A stretch of DNA of 64,000 nt, from NCBI GenBank assembly GCA_963677375.2, contig CAXXIF010000021.1, positions 62,001 to 126,000 on the forward strand. The letters run 5' to 3'. Positions 20,486-29,580 of the stretch are shown in pieces. The notes beneath the pieces were generated by a model. That model ran no database searches. It saw only the letters and a program-made list of their open reading frames with translations, and had not been told where the DNA came from. Source of the stretch: Pseudaeromonas sp963677375. Lineage in GTDB: Bacteria; Pseudomonadota; Gammaproteobacteria; Enterobacterales; Aeromonadaceae. Both the position numbers and the translations under genes were made by a program. Each line of letters begins with the position of its first letter. Position 1 is the first letter of the stretch.

Positions 20486-20893
20486 ATGACTGACTTTCTA
20501 AAAGTATTACTTAATATTCGTAGTCTGCGCGCTGCAGCCAGAGATCTGACATTGGAACAACTTGAGGAGGGTCTTTCCAAGTTAAGCGCCATTGTTGAAG
20601 AACGTCGCGAAAATGAAGCAGAAGACCGCAAGTCTCGTGAAGAGCGCGAACGTAAAATTTCAGAATATATGAACATGCTGCGTGCCGACGGTATTGATCC
20701 CGCAGAGTTATTTCCTGTCGGCGCAGTGACTACATCTGAAAAAGCAGCCAAGCGAGCCCCCCGCCCACCGAAGTACCAATATACAAATGAAAATGGCGAG
20801 CATCGCACCTGGACCGGTCAAGGTCGTCAGCCAGTGCCTATTCGCAAGGCAATTGAAGAACAGGGCAAAACTCTGGATGACTTCCTGATCTAG
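20486..20893 (+). CDS. hns: Nucleoid-associated protein H-NS
   Basis: A 135-residue H-NS family protein. The N-terminal oligomerisation coiled coil covers about residues 1-65, with charged heptads ERRENEAEDRKSREERERK. A linker and a C-terminal DNA-binding domain follow, with YTNENGEHRTWTGQGRQP, the A/T-hook-like core TWTGQGR. It silences A+T-rich DNA and shapes the nucleoid. The upstream region is A+T rich, consistent with self-repression. Ends at a strong terminator. Only one hns-like gene is in the window. Confidence 0.93.
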   Translation: MTDFLKVLLNIRSLRAAARDLTLEQLEEGLSKLSAIVEERRENEAEDRKSREERERKISEYMNMLRADGIDPAELFPVGAVTTSEKAAKRAPRPPKYQYTNENGEHRTWTGQGRQPVPIRKAIEEQGKTLDDFLI

Positions 20894-20900
20894 TTTCATC

Positions 20901-20935
20901 GTTAAGAAGGGGCCCTCCCCTTCTTAACCGTTTTT
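20901..20935 (+). terminator. hns terminator
   Basis: Arms GTTAAGAAGGGG and CCCCTTCTTAAC around CCCT, followed by CG and five T. Confidence 0.93.
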
Positions 20936-21072
20936 ATACCAAGTACTCGAAAGTATATACACAAAGCCTAGCTGGTGGCTTCGGGTAAACTGCATCCATT
21001 GACTCATATGTTTCATCGCGTCATTCGGGTTAAAACTGAAACTTACTCCTCTTTTGATGACCCTCAATTCAC

Positions 21073-21660
21073 ATGAATCATAAATGCCTGTCAAAAATAT
21101 ATTCTTACTGGCCCGTTATCCTTGTTGCGTTATTAGCCATGCTATCTCAAGCGACAGCAGATTTTATACCCATTGCTTACCAGCGAGACGCGGTGTTGCA
21201 TGGTGAATGGTGGCGGTTAATATCAGGGGGTTGGCTGCATCATAATTTCAATCATCTCGCCATGAACATCGTCGCCTGGGCTTTCATCTGGCAATTGATG
21301 CCACAACGTTTAGCTGGCGTGAGCGGCGTTCTCTTACTGGGCCTAGAGGTAATATTCGTCGATATATCCTTGTTCCTGCTGTCACCCGGAACTGAGTATT
21401 ACTGGGGTCTGTCAGGTGCGCTACATGGTGTATTCGCGATTTCAGCGATCATGCTGATCAAGGAACAGGATAGACAGGGCTGGTGGTGGCTGCTGGGGTT
21501 ACTGATCAAGCTAGGCTGGGATTTATGTCGAACCGATGCCGTCACCAGCGAACTGATTGGCACTCGAGTCCACGTTGAATCCCATATCATGGGCGCTGTA
21601 ACTGGCTTGGTTGTCGGGCTCATCTTGGTTCAGAGCCGTATCATGCAGAAGCCGACTTGA
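21073..21660 (+). CDS. rrtA: Rhombosortase RrtA
   Basis: A 195-residue integral membrane protein of the rhomboid family with about six spans. The catalytic Ser is in WGLSGALHG (about residue 115) and the catalytic His in HVESHIMGAVTGL (about residue 174). The HHNFNHLAMN motif marks the rhomboid fold. The LSGxLHG variant and small size are typical of rhombosortase. It processes proteins carrying a C-terminal GlyGly-CTERM tail. No such substrate is encoded in the window, so targets must lie elsewhere. No strong ribosome site is visible before ATG 21073. Confidence 0.82.
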   Translation: MNHKCLSKIYSYWPVILVALLAMLSQATADFIPIAYQRDAVLHGEWWRLISGGWLHHNFNHLAMNIVAWAFIWQLMPQRLAGVSGVLLLGLEVIFVDISLFLLSPGTEYYWGLSGALHGVFAISAIMLIKEQDRQGWWWLLGLLIKLGWDLCRTDAVTSELIGTRVHVESHIMGAVTGLVVGLILVQSRIMQKPT

Positions 21661-21687
21661 CCGTCAGCTTCTGCATACGAAATAAAA

Positions 21688-22386
21688 CTAGGAAGCCAAA
21701 GAGTGGTTGATGGCTGCCAAGGTGGCAGCTGGATCACTGGCTTGAGTAATCGGACGCCCTATGACCAGGTAATCGGAACCCTGGGCACAGGCCTCAACCG
21801 GCGTCAAAACCCGGCGTTGATCACCCAGTGCAGCACCGGCAGGACGGATACCTGGCGTTACCAGTTTGAAATTATCGCCCAAGCGCTGTTTGAGCAATGA
21901 CGCCTCCTGCGCGGAACAGACAACTCCATCCAACCCCGCTTGCTGACTTAACCTGGCCAAGCGCAAAACATGGTCCTGTAAGGAACCAGATACCCCTATC
22001 TGCTCCAGTTCTTCCTGCTCCATGCTCGTCAAGACAGTCACAGCAATCAACAACGGGGCCTTAGCACCATATTCTAGCAGTGCCTGTCTGGCCGCAGCCA
22101 TCATGCGCAAACCCCCGCTGGCATGCACATTAACCATCCAAACACCCAGCTCTGCACTAGCCGCTACCGCTTTGGCCACAGTATTAGGGATATCGTGAAA
22201 TTTCAGATCGAGAAATACATCAAATCCTTTCTCAACCAATCCCCGGACAAATTCAGGACCAAAGAGGGTAAACATTTCCTTCCCGACTTTCAGGCGACAT
22301 AAGTCTGGTGATACCCGTTGTATAAATGCCATGGCCTCGGCCTTATCCGCATAATCCAGAGCAACGATAACCTTTGGTTCTTGCAT
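21688..22386 (-). CDS. pyrF: Orotidine 5'-phosphate decarboxylase
   Basis: A 232-residue TIM-barrel enzyme for the last step of UMP synthesis. The catalytic charged network is in FLDLKFHDIPNT, and the phosphate loop is LVTPGIRPAG with IGRPIT. ATG 22386 is preferred because GGGAG sits five bases upstream. An ATG at 22398 that shares a base with the lapB stop is also possible. It forms an operon with lapA and lapB, the same order as in E. coli. Confidence 0.94.
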   Translation of the reverse strand: MQEPKVIVALDYADKAEAMAFIQRVSPDLCRLKVGKEMFTLFGPEFVRGLVEKGFDVFLDLKFHDIPNTVAKAVAASAELGVWMVNVHASGGLRMMAAARQALLEYGAKAPLLIAVTVLTSMEQEELEQIGVSGSLQDHVLRLARLSQQAGLDGVVCSAQEASLLKQRLGDNFKLVTPGIRPAGAALGDQRRVLTPVEACAQGSDYLVIGRPITQASDPAATLAAINHSLAS

Positions 22387-22397
22387 GAAAACTCCCA

Positions 22398-23552
22398 TTA
22401 CTCTCCATCCAGTCCGCGTATGGGTTTAATACTGGCCCATCGCTTGCAGGAGGGACATTGCCAAAAAATAATTTTTGTAGAAAAGCCACACTGCTGGCAC
22501 CGATAACTCGGCTTTAATGATATCTGTTTTTCCACCAGACTTTTGAGTAACGAAATACTCTCTTTCGCCTGCGTACTATCCAGATCAACCAACCGGTAAT
22601 CCATCAAACGAGAAAAGGCTCGCATGGTAGGATTACGTTTAAGTTCTTTTAAAATATGTTGTTCGGCCTCAACAGTACCCTGCTCAGCATAAATCACATC
22701 GGCAAGAGCCAGAGCAATACTGGTTGCGGAGGACTGCTCCAACCACTGAAGGAGAATAGCCTTGTATTGGGGATCTGATGCGGCAAAACACCGTTTGAGA
22801 AGAGGCAGTGCTTCGGAAACGAAATCAGGGTCTTGATGGCCGATCACCACCAAGGTTTCAACCGCCAATTTCTTTTCATCCTCAAGAATATATATTTCCG
22901 CCAAAGCCAATGAGGCCCGCGTGCAGCGCGAGTCTACACTTAGCGCCTTCTTCAAATAACTAATCGATTTTTTACTGCCTGATTCTTGAGCCGCCAATTC
23001 ACAATAAAAATTGGCTAAAGGAGGCAATATATTTTCGCCTAACTTCTTACGACTCCGGATAGCGATAGCGATAGCTTTTTCCCAGTCACGCAGTTGCTGA
23101 TATACACTGATCAGCAGTGTTGCGGCTTCTTCCTCATGTTCATCATGACGGACTAACTCCGCCAATATTGTTTCTGCCCTATCGAGTAATCCTGCCGCAA
23201 TAAAGTCTCGGGCCAACTCCAGCATTGACAGATTACGTTGTTCAAATGTCAAACTGGGTCTGGCGACTAAATTTTGATGAATACGAATAGCCCGATCAAC
23301 CTCCCCACGTTGACGGAATAGGTTTCCAAGCGCTAGGTGGGTTTCCAGAGTTTCGTCATCGACCTGCAGAAGTTCAATAAATAGATCGACCGCTTTGTCG
23401 GGCTGTTCGGAAAGAAGGAAATTGATACCTGCGACATAATTGCGGGATAGCTTATGACTCGATTGCTGACTATCTAGCCGCGCACTTCGTCGCCCCATAT
23501 ACCAACCATAGGCAGCTGCAACGGGTAATAATAAAAAAAGAAGTTCGAGCAT
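22398..23552 (-). CDS. lapB: Lipopolysaccharide assembly protein LapB (YciM)
   Basis: A 384-residue TPR protein anchored by an N-terminal membrane segment (LELLFLLLPVAAAYGWYMG). About nine TPR units span residues 35-340. A C-terminal rubredoxin-like zinc site follows, with CQQCGF and CPSCKRW. LapB acts at the inner membrane with FtsH and YejM to control LpxC turnover and thereby LPS amount. Its ATG overlaps the lapA stop in TAATG, and it leads directly into pyrF. Confidence 0.93.
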   Translation of the reverse strand: MLELLFLLLPVAAAYGWYMGRRSARLDSQQSSHKLSRNYVAGINFLLSEQPDKAVDLFIELLQVDDETLETHLALGNLFRQRGEVDRAIRIHQNLVARPSLTFEQRNLSMLELARDFIAAGLLDRAETILAELVRHDEHEEEAATLLISVYQQLRDWEKAIAIAIRSRKKLGENILPPLANFYCELAAQESGSKKSISYLKKALSVDSRCTRASLALAEIYILEDEKKLAVETLVVIGHQDPDFVSEALPLLKRCFAASDPQYKAILLQWLEQSSATSIALALADVIYAEQGTVEAEQHILKELKRNPTMRAFSRLMDYRLVDLDSTQAKESISLLKSLVEKQISLKPSYRCQQCGFSTKIIFWQCPSCKRWASIKPIRGLDGE

Positions 23553-23857
23553 TAATTTTTCACTGACGACTCAGCAGCTATACCAGCGGCCTCATGTCGT
23601 TCGCATTCAGCTCCTAAGAAAGCGACTTTTTTCTTAAGCTGACCAATTCGGATTCGACTGCGGATCAAACCCCAAGAGCAAAGCAGAGCACAAGCGATAA
23701 ATCCTGCAAAAAACCATGCCACCATGAGTGAAGAAAGGCGGAATTCGTCTTGCGCGATTAAATAGTTAAATTTTACATAGAGGCCATTTTCAGCCCCTAG
23801 GGTCAATGCCAAAGCAACCACAATGGCGAGAGCAATCAAACTGAACAAGGCTCGCAC
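23552..23857 (-). CDS. lapA: Lipopolysaccharide assembly protein LapA (YciS)
   Basis: A 101-residue inner membrane protein with two spans (about 4-24 and 40-63) and a basic coiled C-terminus. The conserved TLGAENGLYVKFNYLIAQDEFRLS matches E. coli LapA, which is 102 residues. The start is read as GTG 23857 because five G stand six bases before it. Upstream TTG codons at 23869 and 23878 have no such site. Coupled to lapB by a one-base overlap. Lies 45 bases after ihfB. Confidence 0.88.
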   Translation of the reverse strand: MRALFSLIALAIVVALALTLGAENGLYVKFNYLIAQDEFRLSSLMVAWFFAGFIACALLCSWGLIRSRIRIGQLKKKVAFLGAECERHEAAGIAAESSVKN

Positions 23858-23902
23858 TGATACCCCCAAGACGAACAAACAAGTGGCAATCGGGCAGAAG
23901 GA

Positions 23903-24190
23903 TTAAGCAATGCTTTCGTTGACCCGTTCACGGAGCTCTTTACCCGGTTTGAAATGTGGAACCGACTTTCCTAGCAATTCAACTTTTTCACCTGTTTTAG
24001 GATTTCGACCAACTCGCGGTGCACGATAATGCAACGAAAAGCTACCAAAACCACGGATTTCAATGCGATCCCCAGTTTGTAACGTATTCGCCATCTGTTC
24101 TAGTATTTCCCGAATAGCAACTTCGACATCCTTCGATGAAAGATGCAGGTACTTAGCGGAGAGTCGTTCAATCAAATCTGACTTGGTCAT
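23903..24190 (-). CDS. ihfB: Integration host factor beta subunit
   Basis: A 95-residue DNA-bending protein of the HU/IHF family. MTKSDLIERL opens the dimer helix. RIEIRGFGSFSLHYRAPRVGRNPKTGEKV holds the DNA-contacting beta arm with its intercalating proline. ATG 24190 follows GAGGTG at good spacing. It pairs with IhfA, encoded elsewhere. The position after rpsA is the classical one, here separated by the rpsA terminator. Confidence 0.95.
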   Translation of the reverse strand: MTKSDLIERLSAKYLHLSSKDVEVAIREILEQMANTLQTGDRIEIRGFGSFSLHYRAPRVGRNPKTGEKVELLGKSVPHFKPGKELRERVNESIA

Positions 24191-24225
24191 AGGCACACCT
24201 CAGGAATTCATGCTCATTCAATATA

Positions 24226-24252
24226 TAAAAAGGGCGGTCAAGACCGCCCTTC
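24226..24252 (-). terminator. rpsA terminator
   Basis: On the minus strand AAGGGCGGTC-TTGA-ACCGCCCTT-like arms are followed by TTTTAT, directly after the rpsA stop. Confidence 0.88.
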
Positions 24253-24273
24253 TTTGCTACATCAGGGATGAAA

Positions 24274-25944
24274 TTACTCGCCCTTAGCAGCCTTGAACGC
24301 TTCAGCCATGGCGTTAGTGAAACCAACTTCTTCTTGTTGGTTCAGGTTTTCCATAACAGCCTTCTCATCAGCTTCGTCCTTGGCACGGACAGACAGGCTA
24401 ACGGTACGGTTCTTACGGTCAACACCCATAAACTTGGCTTCAACATCATCACCGACAGACATCACCAGAGTGGCATCTTCAATGCGGTCACGAGAGGCGT
24501 CAGAGGCACGAATGTAACCTTCTACGCCATCTCCCAAGTCAATGGTAGCGCCCTTGGCATCAACGGCAGTCACTTTGCCATTAACGATAGCACCTTTCTT
24601 GTTATCAGACAGGTACTTATTGAAAGGATCTTCTTCGATCTGCTTCACGCCCAGAGAGATACGTTCACGCTCTGGATCAACTTGCAGCACAACGGCGGAG
24701 ATCTCGTCACCCTTCTTGAACTCGCGAACTGCATCTTCACCAGAAGCATTCCAGGAGATGTCGGACAGGTGAACCAGACCATCAATACCACCATCCAGAC
24801 CAATGAAGATACCGAAGTCAGTGATGGACTTGATCTTGCCAGATACACGGTCACCCTTGGCGTGAGTTTCAGCAAACAGCTGCCACGGGTTGGACTTGCA
24901 CTGCTTCAGACCCAGAGAAATACGACGACGTTCTTCGTCGATATCCAGAACCATAACTTCAACGGTGTCGCCAACATTCACAACCTTGGATGGGTGAATG
25001 TTCTTGTTGGTCCAATCCATTTCAGAGACGTGAACCAGGCCTTCCACGCCTTCTTCGATTTCAACGAAGCAACCGTAGTCAGTCAGATTGGTCACGCGAC
25101 CGGTCAGGCGAGCGCCTTCTGGGTAACGCTTGGCGATAGCAACCCACGGATCTTCACCCAGTTGCTTCAGACCCAGAGATACACGAGTACGCTCACGGTC
25201 AAACTTCAGAACCTTAACAGCGATTTCGTCGCCAACATTGACGATTTCGGAAGGATGCTTAACGCGCTTCCAAGCCATGTCAGTGATGTGCAGCAGGCCG
25301 TCAACACCACCCAGATCTACGAATGCACCGTAGTCGGTCAGGTTCTTGACGATACCCTTAACTTCTTGGCCTTCTTGCAGGTTGGCCAGCAGGCTATCAC
25401 GCTCAGAGGTGTTCTCGGTTTCGATCACGGCACGACGAGAAACAACAACGTTGTTGCGCTTCTGGTCCAGCTTGATCACTTTGAACTCAAGCTCTTTGCC
25501 TTCCAGGTGAGCGGTGTCACGCACCGGGCGCACGTCTACCAGAGAACCAGGCAGGAAGGCACGAATGGTGTTCACTTCGACAGTGAAGCCACCCTTTACC
25601 TTGCCGTTGATCAGACCAATTACTGTGGCCTGCTCTTCGTAGGCCTTTTCCAGTTGCAGCCAAGCTTCGTGACGCTTAGCCTTCTCACGGGACAGCTGAG
25701 TCTCACCGAAACCGTCTTCTACGGAGTCCAGAGCTACGTCAACGGTGTCGCCAACGTTGATTTCCAGTTCGCCAACAGCGTTCTTGAACTGTTCAACCGG
25801 GATAGCAGATTCAGACTTCAGACCAGCGTCAACCAGGACAAAGCCGTTCGCGATGGAAACGACAGTACCCTTAACAATGGCACCAGGGCGGGTTTCGAGT
25901 TGTTTCAGAGACTCTTCAAAGAGTTGAGCAAAAGATTCAGTCAT
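24274..25944 (-). CDS. rpsA: 30S ribosomal protein S1
   Basis: A 556-residue protein (E. coli 557) with six S1 repeats. Repeated DYGAFVDLGG, DYGCFVEIEEG, DFGIFIGLDGG and similar cores mark domains 3 to 5. The first two domains bind the ribosome and the others bind mRNA. The start at 25944 begins MTESFAQLFEESL as in enterics. No strong Shine-Dalgarno is seen in the 110-base leader, which agrees with the known S1 autoregulated rpsA leader. Codon use is highly biased, as expected for an abundant protein. Confidence 0.97.
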   Translation of the reverse strand: MTESFAQLFEESLKQLETRPGAIVKGTVVSIANGFVLVDAGLKSESAIPVEQFKNAVGELEINVGDTVDVALDSVEDGFGETQLSREKAKRHEAWLQLEKAYEEQATVIGLINGKVKGGFTVEVNTIRAFLPGSLVDVRPVRDTAHLEGKELEFKVIKLDQKRNNVVVSRRAVIETENTSERDSLLANLQEGQEVKGIVKNLTDYGAFVDLGGVDGLLHITDMAWKRVKHPSEIVNVGDEIAVKVLKFDRERTRVSLGLKQLGEDPWVAIAKRYPEGARLTGRVTNLTDYGCFVEIEEGVEGLVHVSEMDWTNKNIHPSKVVNVGDTVEVMVLDIDEERRRISLGLKQCKSNPWQLFAETHAKGDRVSGKIKSITDFGIFIGLDGGIDGLVHLSDISWNASGEDAVREFKKGDEISAVVLQVDPERERISLGVKQIEEDPFNKYLSDNKKGAIVNGKVTAVDAKGATIDLGDGVEGYIRASDASRDRIEDATLVMSVGDDVEAKFMGVDRKNRTVSLSVRAKDEADEKAVMENLNQQEEVGFTNAMAEAFKAAKGE

Positions 25945-26054
25945 GTGTTTGATAACTTGAGAGTAAATAACATCCACCCGGCAATCCGGCCAGAGCGGGG
26001 TTGTTTAAATTCGTCTATGCCATTCCTTGGTACAGACGTATATCCATCAACGCA
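25945..26054 (-). promoter_or_regulatory. rpsA leader region
   Basis: The 110 bases between cmk and rpsA should contain the 5' leader of the S1 message. There is no purine-rich ribosome site next to the ATG. In E. coli the same gene relies on leader structure and S1 feedback. Conservation of that mechanism here is inference. Confidence 0.4.
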
Positions 26055-26744
26055 TCAGGCGGTGATTTCAATTCTTTGCATCACGTGTTGCAGAATAGTC
26101 TCTACAACCGTGTCGATATCCATCGCGGTAGAATCCACAACCAGCGCATCAGGAGCAGGCCGCAAAGGCGCCACAGCTCTGTTACGATCGCGGTCGTCAC
26201 GTTCCTGGATCTCGATCAAAAGGCGATCAAAATTAACATCAAATCCCTTTCCCTGCAACTGATTGAGGCGCCGACGAGCCCGTTCTTCAGCACTGGCATC
26301 CAGGAAAACCTTCGCCTCGGCATCGGGGAAAACCACTGTACCCATATCCCGGCCGTCAGCGATCAAACCAGGTACCTGCCGAAAAGCGCGCTGACGACGT
26401 AACAGAGCTTCGCGAACCAGAGGGAAAGCCGCCACTTTACTGGCTGCATTACCGATTTCCTCGGTGCGGATAGCATCGGCGACCTCTTCGCCTTCCAGAA
26501 TAACTCGCACCCCATCGGAGCCCGGTATAAAGCTGACATCCAGCTGACTGGCTAGGGAAGCCAGATCCTGCTCGCTTGCCAAATCAATCTCGTGGTGCAA
26601 CGCCGCCAGGGCCAGGACGCGATAGATGGCTCCTGAGTCCAGCAAGGGCCAACCCAGTTTTTCCGCCAACCGCTGGCATACAGTCCCCTTTCCGGCACCA
26701 CTAGGGCCATCGATGGTAATAACGGGGCTCATCATCTCCGACAT
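26055..26744 (-). CDS. cmk: Cytidylate kinase
   Basis: A 229-residue P-loop kinase making CDP and dCDP from CMP and dCMP. Walker A is GPSGAGKGT (about 13-21), the CMP-binding loop is LLDSGAIYR, and DGRDMGTVVFP carries the conserved DGRD. GGAG seven bases before ATG 26744 supports this start over two nearby internal ATGs. Upstream of rpsA as in E. coli. Confidence 0.95.
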   Translation of the reverse strand: MSEMMSPVITIDGPSGAGKGTVCQRLAEKLGWPLLDSGAIYRVLALAALHHEIDLASEQDLASLASQLDVSFIPGSDGVRVILEGEEVADAIRTEEIGNAASKVAAFPLVREALLRRQRAFRQVPGLIADGRDMGTVVFPDAEAKVFLDASAEERARRRLNQLQGKGFDVNFDRLLIEIQERDDRDRNRAVAPLRPAPDALVVDSTAMDIDTVVETILQHVMQRIEITA

Positions 26745-27039
26745 CCAAGTTCTCCACTTTCACTAACGAATCAGATCGACCATCAGACAGCCCCTCATTT
26801 TGAAGGCCAGATTTCGATCCATCTTCTTTGTAGCGAATTATACCCAATATGCGATATCGGGGATACAGCTCGACAATTCCGAGCATTGAAGTCGACTATT
26901 TCTTCACTGCACCGGCACTCAGTGGTTGCCAATCAACGAATAATCAGGTCAAAATCGCGAACTAGGTCATATATTTCATCGTGCTTGTTAGTAAGCAGTT
27001 GATTCAAATAGACGCATATCCATGCGTAAGAGGAAATTG

Positions 27040-27663
27040 ATGAGCAGTGTTTCTCTGATTGCATCTTCCAAACTTCCAACACCTTGGGGCACTTTCACAC
27101 TGGTTGGATTCAAAGAAATAGCTTCGGGTAAAGACCATGCCGCCTTGGTGATGGGAGATCTCACCACCCCAGAGCCAGTTCTGGGTCGCATTCATTCAGA
27201 ATGTCTGACCGGTGATGCGCTGTTTAGCCTGCGCTGTGACTGTGGCTTTCAACTGCAAGCGGCTATGCAGAGAATTGCCGAAGAAAAACGCGGTGTCCTG
27301 CTGTATGTTCGTCAGGAAGGACGAGGCATCGGCTTGCTGAACAAAATTCACGCCTATCATCTGCAGGATCAGGGAGCTGACACAGTCGATGCCAACGTCG
27401 CGCTCGGCTTTGCCGCCGATCTGCGCGATTACACCATTTGCGCCGATATGCTGAAACTGCTAGGCGTCTCATCACTGCGCTTGATGACTAATAACCCAAG
27501 AAAACTCAATGCCATGGAAAAAATGGGCATTCATATTGCTGAACGAGTGCCGTTGCAGGAAGGTAAAAACCCCTTCAATGAGTTCTATCTGCAAACCAAG
27601 GCCGGCAAGCTGGGCCACATGCTCAAATCTGAAGATGATCAAGCCGAGGCATCATCACTTTGA
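27040..27663 (+). CDS. ribA: GTP cyclohydrolase II
   Basis: A 207-residue enzyme opening riboflavin synthesis from GTP. The three zinc cysteines are in HSECLTGDALFSLRCDCG. The GTP-binding RQEGRGIGLLNKI and LLTNNP-type LMTNNPRK loops follow. AGAGGA five bases before ATG 27040 fixes the start, giving the short pre-helix typical of stand-alone RibA rather than a RibBA fusion. Followed by a bidirectional terminator. Confidence 0.95.
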   Translation: MSSVSLIASSKLPTPWGTFTLVGFKEIASGKDHAALVMGDLTTPEPVLGRIHSECLTGDALFSLRCDCGFQLQAAMQRIAEEKRGVLLYVRQEGRGIGLLNKIHAYHLQDQGADTVDANVALGFAADLRDYTICADMLKLLGVSSLRLMTNNPRKLNAMEKMGIHIAERVPLQEGKNPFNEFYLQTKAGKLGHMLKSEDDQAEASSL

Positions 27664-27681
27664 TGCGTCGACCTGAATAAA

Positions 27682-27709
27682 AAGGCGCCGAAAGGCGCCG
27701 TTTTTTTTA
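27682..27709. terminator. Bidirectional terminator between ribA and the aap operon
   Basis: GGCGCC-GAAA-GGCGCC stem with an A-run before and eight T after. It works for ribA on the plus strand and for the end of the aap operon on the minus strand. Confidence 0.9.
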
Positions 27710-27720
27710 CTGCAAACACA

Positions 27721-28470
27721 TCAGTGCTGCAGAATTTGACTCAGGAATAATTTGCTACGTTCCGACTGCGGATTATTGAAGAACTCTTCCGGCGTGTTTT
27801 CCTCAACGATCTGCCCTCGATCCATGAAGATCACTCGATCCGCCACTTGCTTGGCAAATCCCATCTCGTGGGTCACACACAACATGGTCATCCCCTCGCC
27901 CGCTAGCTCGACCATAACGTCCAACACTTCACGGACCATTTCCGGGTCCAATGCCGATGTGGGCTCATCAAACAGCATGATTTGCGGGTTCATACACAGA
28001 CTGCGAGCAATCGCTACGCGTTGCTGTTGCCCTCCGGAGAGTTGACCGGGATATTTCAGCGCCTGCTCCGGGATCTTGACTCGCTGCAAGTATTTCATCG
28101 CCGCGGCTTCTGCCTCCGCCCGCGGAATTTTTTTAACCCAAATAGGTGCCAGACAGCAGTTTTCCAACACGGTGAGGTGCGGGAATAAATTGAAATGCTG
28201 GAATACCATACCCACATCCCGGCGGACCGATTCGATATTTTTTATATCGTGGGTTAAGGGCGTTCCTTTTACGATGATATCCCCTTTTTGATGCTCTTCG
28301 AGGCGATTAATACAGCGGATCATGGTTGACTTGCCCGAGCCTGAAGGGCCGCAAATTACAATCTTTTCACCCTTTGCAACCTGCAAGTTTACATTTTTCA
28401 ATACATGAAACTCACCATACCACTTATTTACGTCGCACAACTCAACCACGACTTCCTGTTTGTTGTTCAT
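27721..28470 (-). CDS. aapP: General L-amino acid ABC transporter ATP-binding protein AapP
   Basis: A 249-residue ABC ATPase, last gene of a four-gene transporter operon. Walker A is GPSGSGKST (about 37-45), the signature is LSGGQQQRVAIARSL, and Walker B is IMLFDEPTSALDPE. AAGGA seven bases before ATG 28470 sets the start. It powers import through AapQ and AapM. The alternative E. coli name for the orthologue is yhdZ. Confidence 0.92.
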   Translation of the reverse strand: MNNKQEVVVELCDVNKWYGEFHVLKNVNLQVAKGEKIVICGPSGSGKSTMIRCINRLEEHQKGDIIVKGTPLTHDIKNIESVRRDVGMVFQHFNLFPHLTVLENCCLAPIWVKKIPRAEAEAAAMKYLQRVKIPEQALKYPGQLSGGQQQRVAIARSLCMNPQIMLFDEPTSALDPEMVREVLDVMVELAGEGMTMLCVTHEMGFAKQVADRVIFMDRGQIVEENTPEEFFNNPQSERSKLFLSQILQH

Positions 28471-28480
28471 GTTGTATTCC

Positions 28481-29578
28481 TTAATGCTTGTGTCCGGTGT
28501 GCAGTTGTCGTTCCAGATATTGGGAATAGCGCGACATACTGAAACAGAAAATCCAGAAGATGAGGGCAATAAATACGTAAGCTTCAACCGAATAACCCAG
28601 CCAATTGGGATCCGATAATCCAGCCTTACCCACCGCCAGCAGATCAAATAGACCTATGATGGTGACCAGACTGGTATCCTTGAATAAGGAAATAAAAGTA
28701 TTCACGATCGATGGGATGGTGATCTTCAACGCCTGCGGCAAAATCACCAGCCCCATAGTACGCCAGTAAGTCAGACCCAGGGCCTCGGCCGCTTCATATT
28801 GCCCTTTGGGAATAGCTTGCAACCCTCCCCGGATAACTTCGGCCATATAAGCGGACTGGAACAAAATAATGCCAATCAGCGCCCGAAGCAGCTTATCTAA
28901 CTCGACCTGGGCGGAGAGGAATAGGGGCAACATTACGGAGGCCATGAACAACACAGTAATCAGCGGCACCGCGCGCCAGAATTCGATAAAGACCACACTG
29001 ATACTGTTGATCACCGGCATACTGGAACGTCGGCCTAAGGCCAGTATGATGCCAATCGGCAGCGCGGCAACAATACCGACCAGTGCCAGTACCAGTGTCA
29101 ACATCAGACCGCCCCAGTAGTGGGTCTCCACCGATGCCAAGCCGAGGATACCGCCACGAAGCAGCCACAAGGCGACCCAGGGAAAAAGACCGAAGAAGCT
29201 GAATGCTACCCATTTTTTCCCCGGTATGCCTTTGATCATCAATCCGGCCATCTGCACCGCGCAAAGGGCAAACATCAGATCCACGCGCCACCGCTCGCCA
29301 TCCGGGTAAAAACCATAGATGAACTGGGAAAAGCGCACATTGATAAAGACCCAGCAGGCGCCGCCTGAATCACAATCTGAGCGCTGGCTCCCCAGCCAAT
29401 CAGCATGAATGAAGGCCCACTGCAGTAATTGCCAAAAAGGCGGCAGCAACAGATATAAGATCCCCAGGGTCAGCACACTATGGGACCAGCTGGAAAAGAG
29501 ATTTTTTCGGCACCAAGCCAGCACGCCAACCCGATGTTCAGGAAGTGGCTGGGCTATTTGTTCTGGATAAACAGCCAT
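28481..29578 (-). CDS. aapM: General L-amino acid ABC transporter permease AapM
   Basis: A 365-residue polar amino acid permease. The N-terminal third has extra membrane segments typical of AapM/YhdY. The core HisMQ-type domain follows, with the ABC-contact loop AEVIRGGLQAIPKGQYEAAEALGLTYW (EAA motif). It lies two bases from aapQ and eleven bases from aapP, so the three are one unit. It forms the inner membrane channel with AapQ. Confidence 0.92.
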   Translation of the reverse strand: MAVYPEQIAQPLPEHRVGVLAWCRKNLFSSWSHSVLTLGILYLLLPPFWQLLQWAFIHADWLGSQRSDCDSGGACWVFINVRFSQFIYGFYPDGERWRVDLMFALCAVQMAGLMIKGIPGKKWVAFSFFGLFPWVALWLLRGGILGLASVETHYWGGLMLTLVLALVGIVAALPIGIILALGRRSSMPVINSISVVFIEFWRAVPLITVLFMASVMLPLFLSAQVELDKLLRALIGIILFQSAYMAEVIRGGLQAIPKGQYEAAEALGLTYWRTMGLVILPQALKITIPSIVNTFISLFKDTSLVTIIGLFDLLAVGKAGLSDPNWLGYSVEAYVFIALIFWIFCFSMSRYSQYLERQLHTGHKH

Positions 29579-29580
29579 GA

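Noticed and set aside
24268..26262. Very long open frame antisense to rpsA
   Set aside because: rpsA on the other strand is full length and highly conserved. The antisense opening follows from its biased codon use, and the translated protein has no familiar motif or ribosome site.
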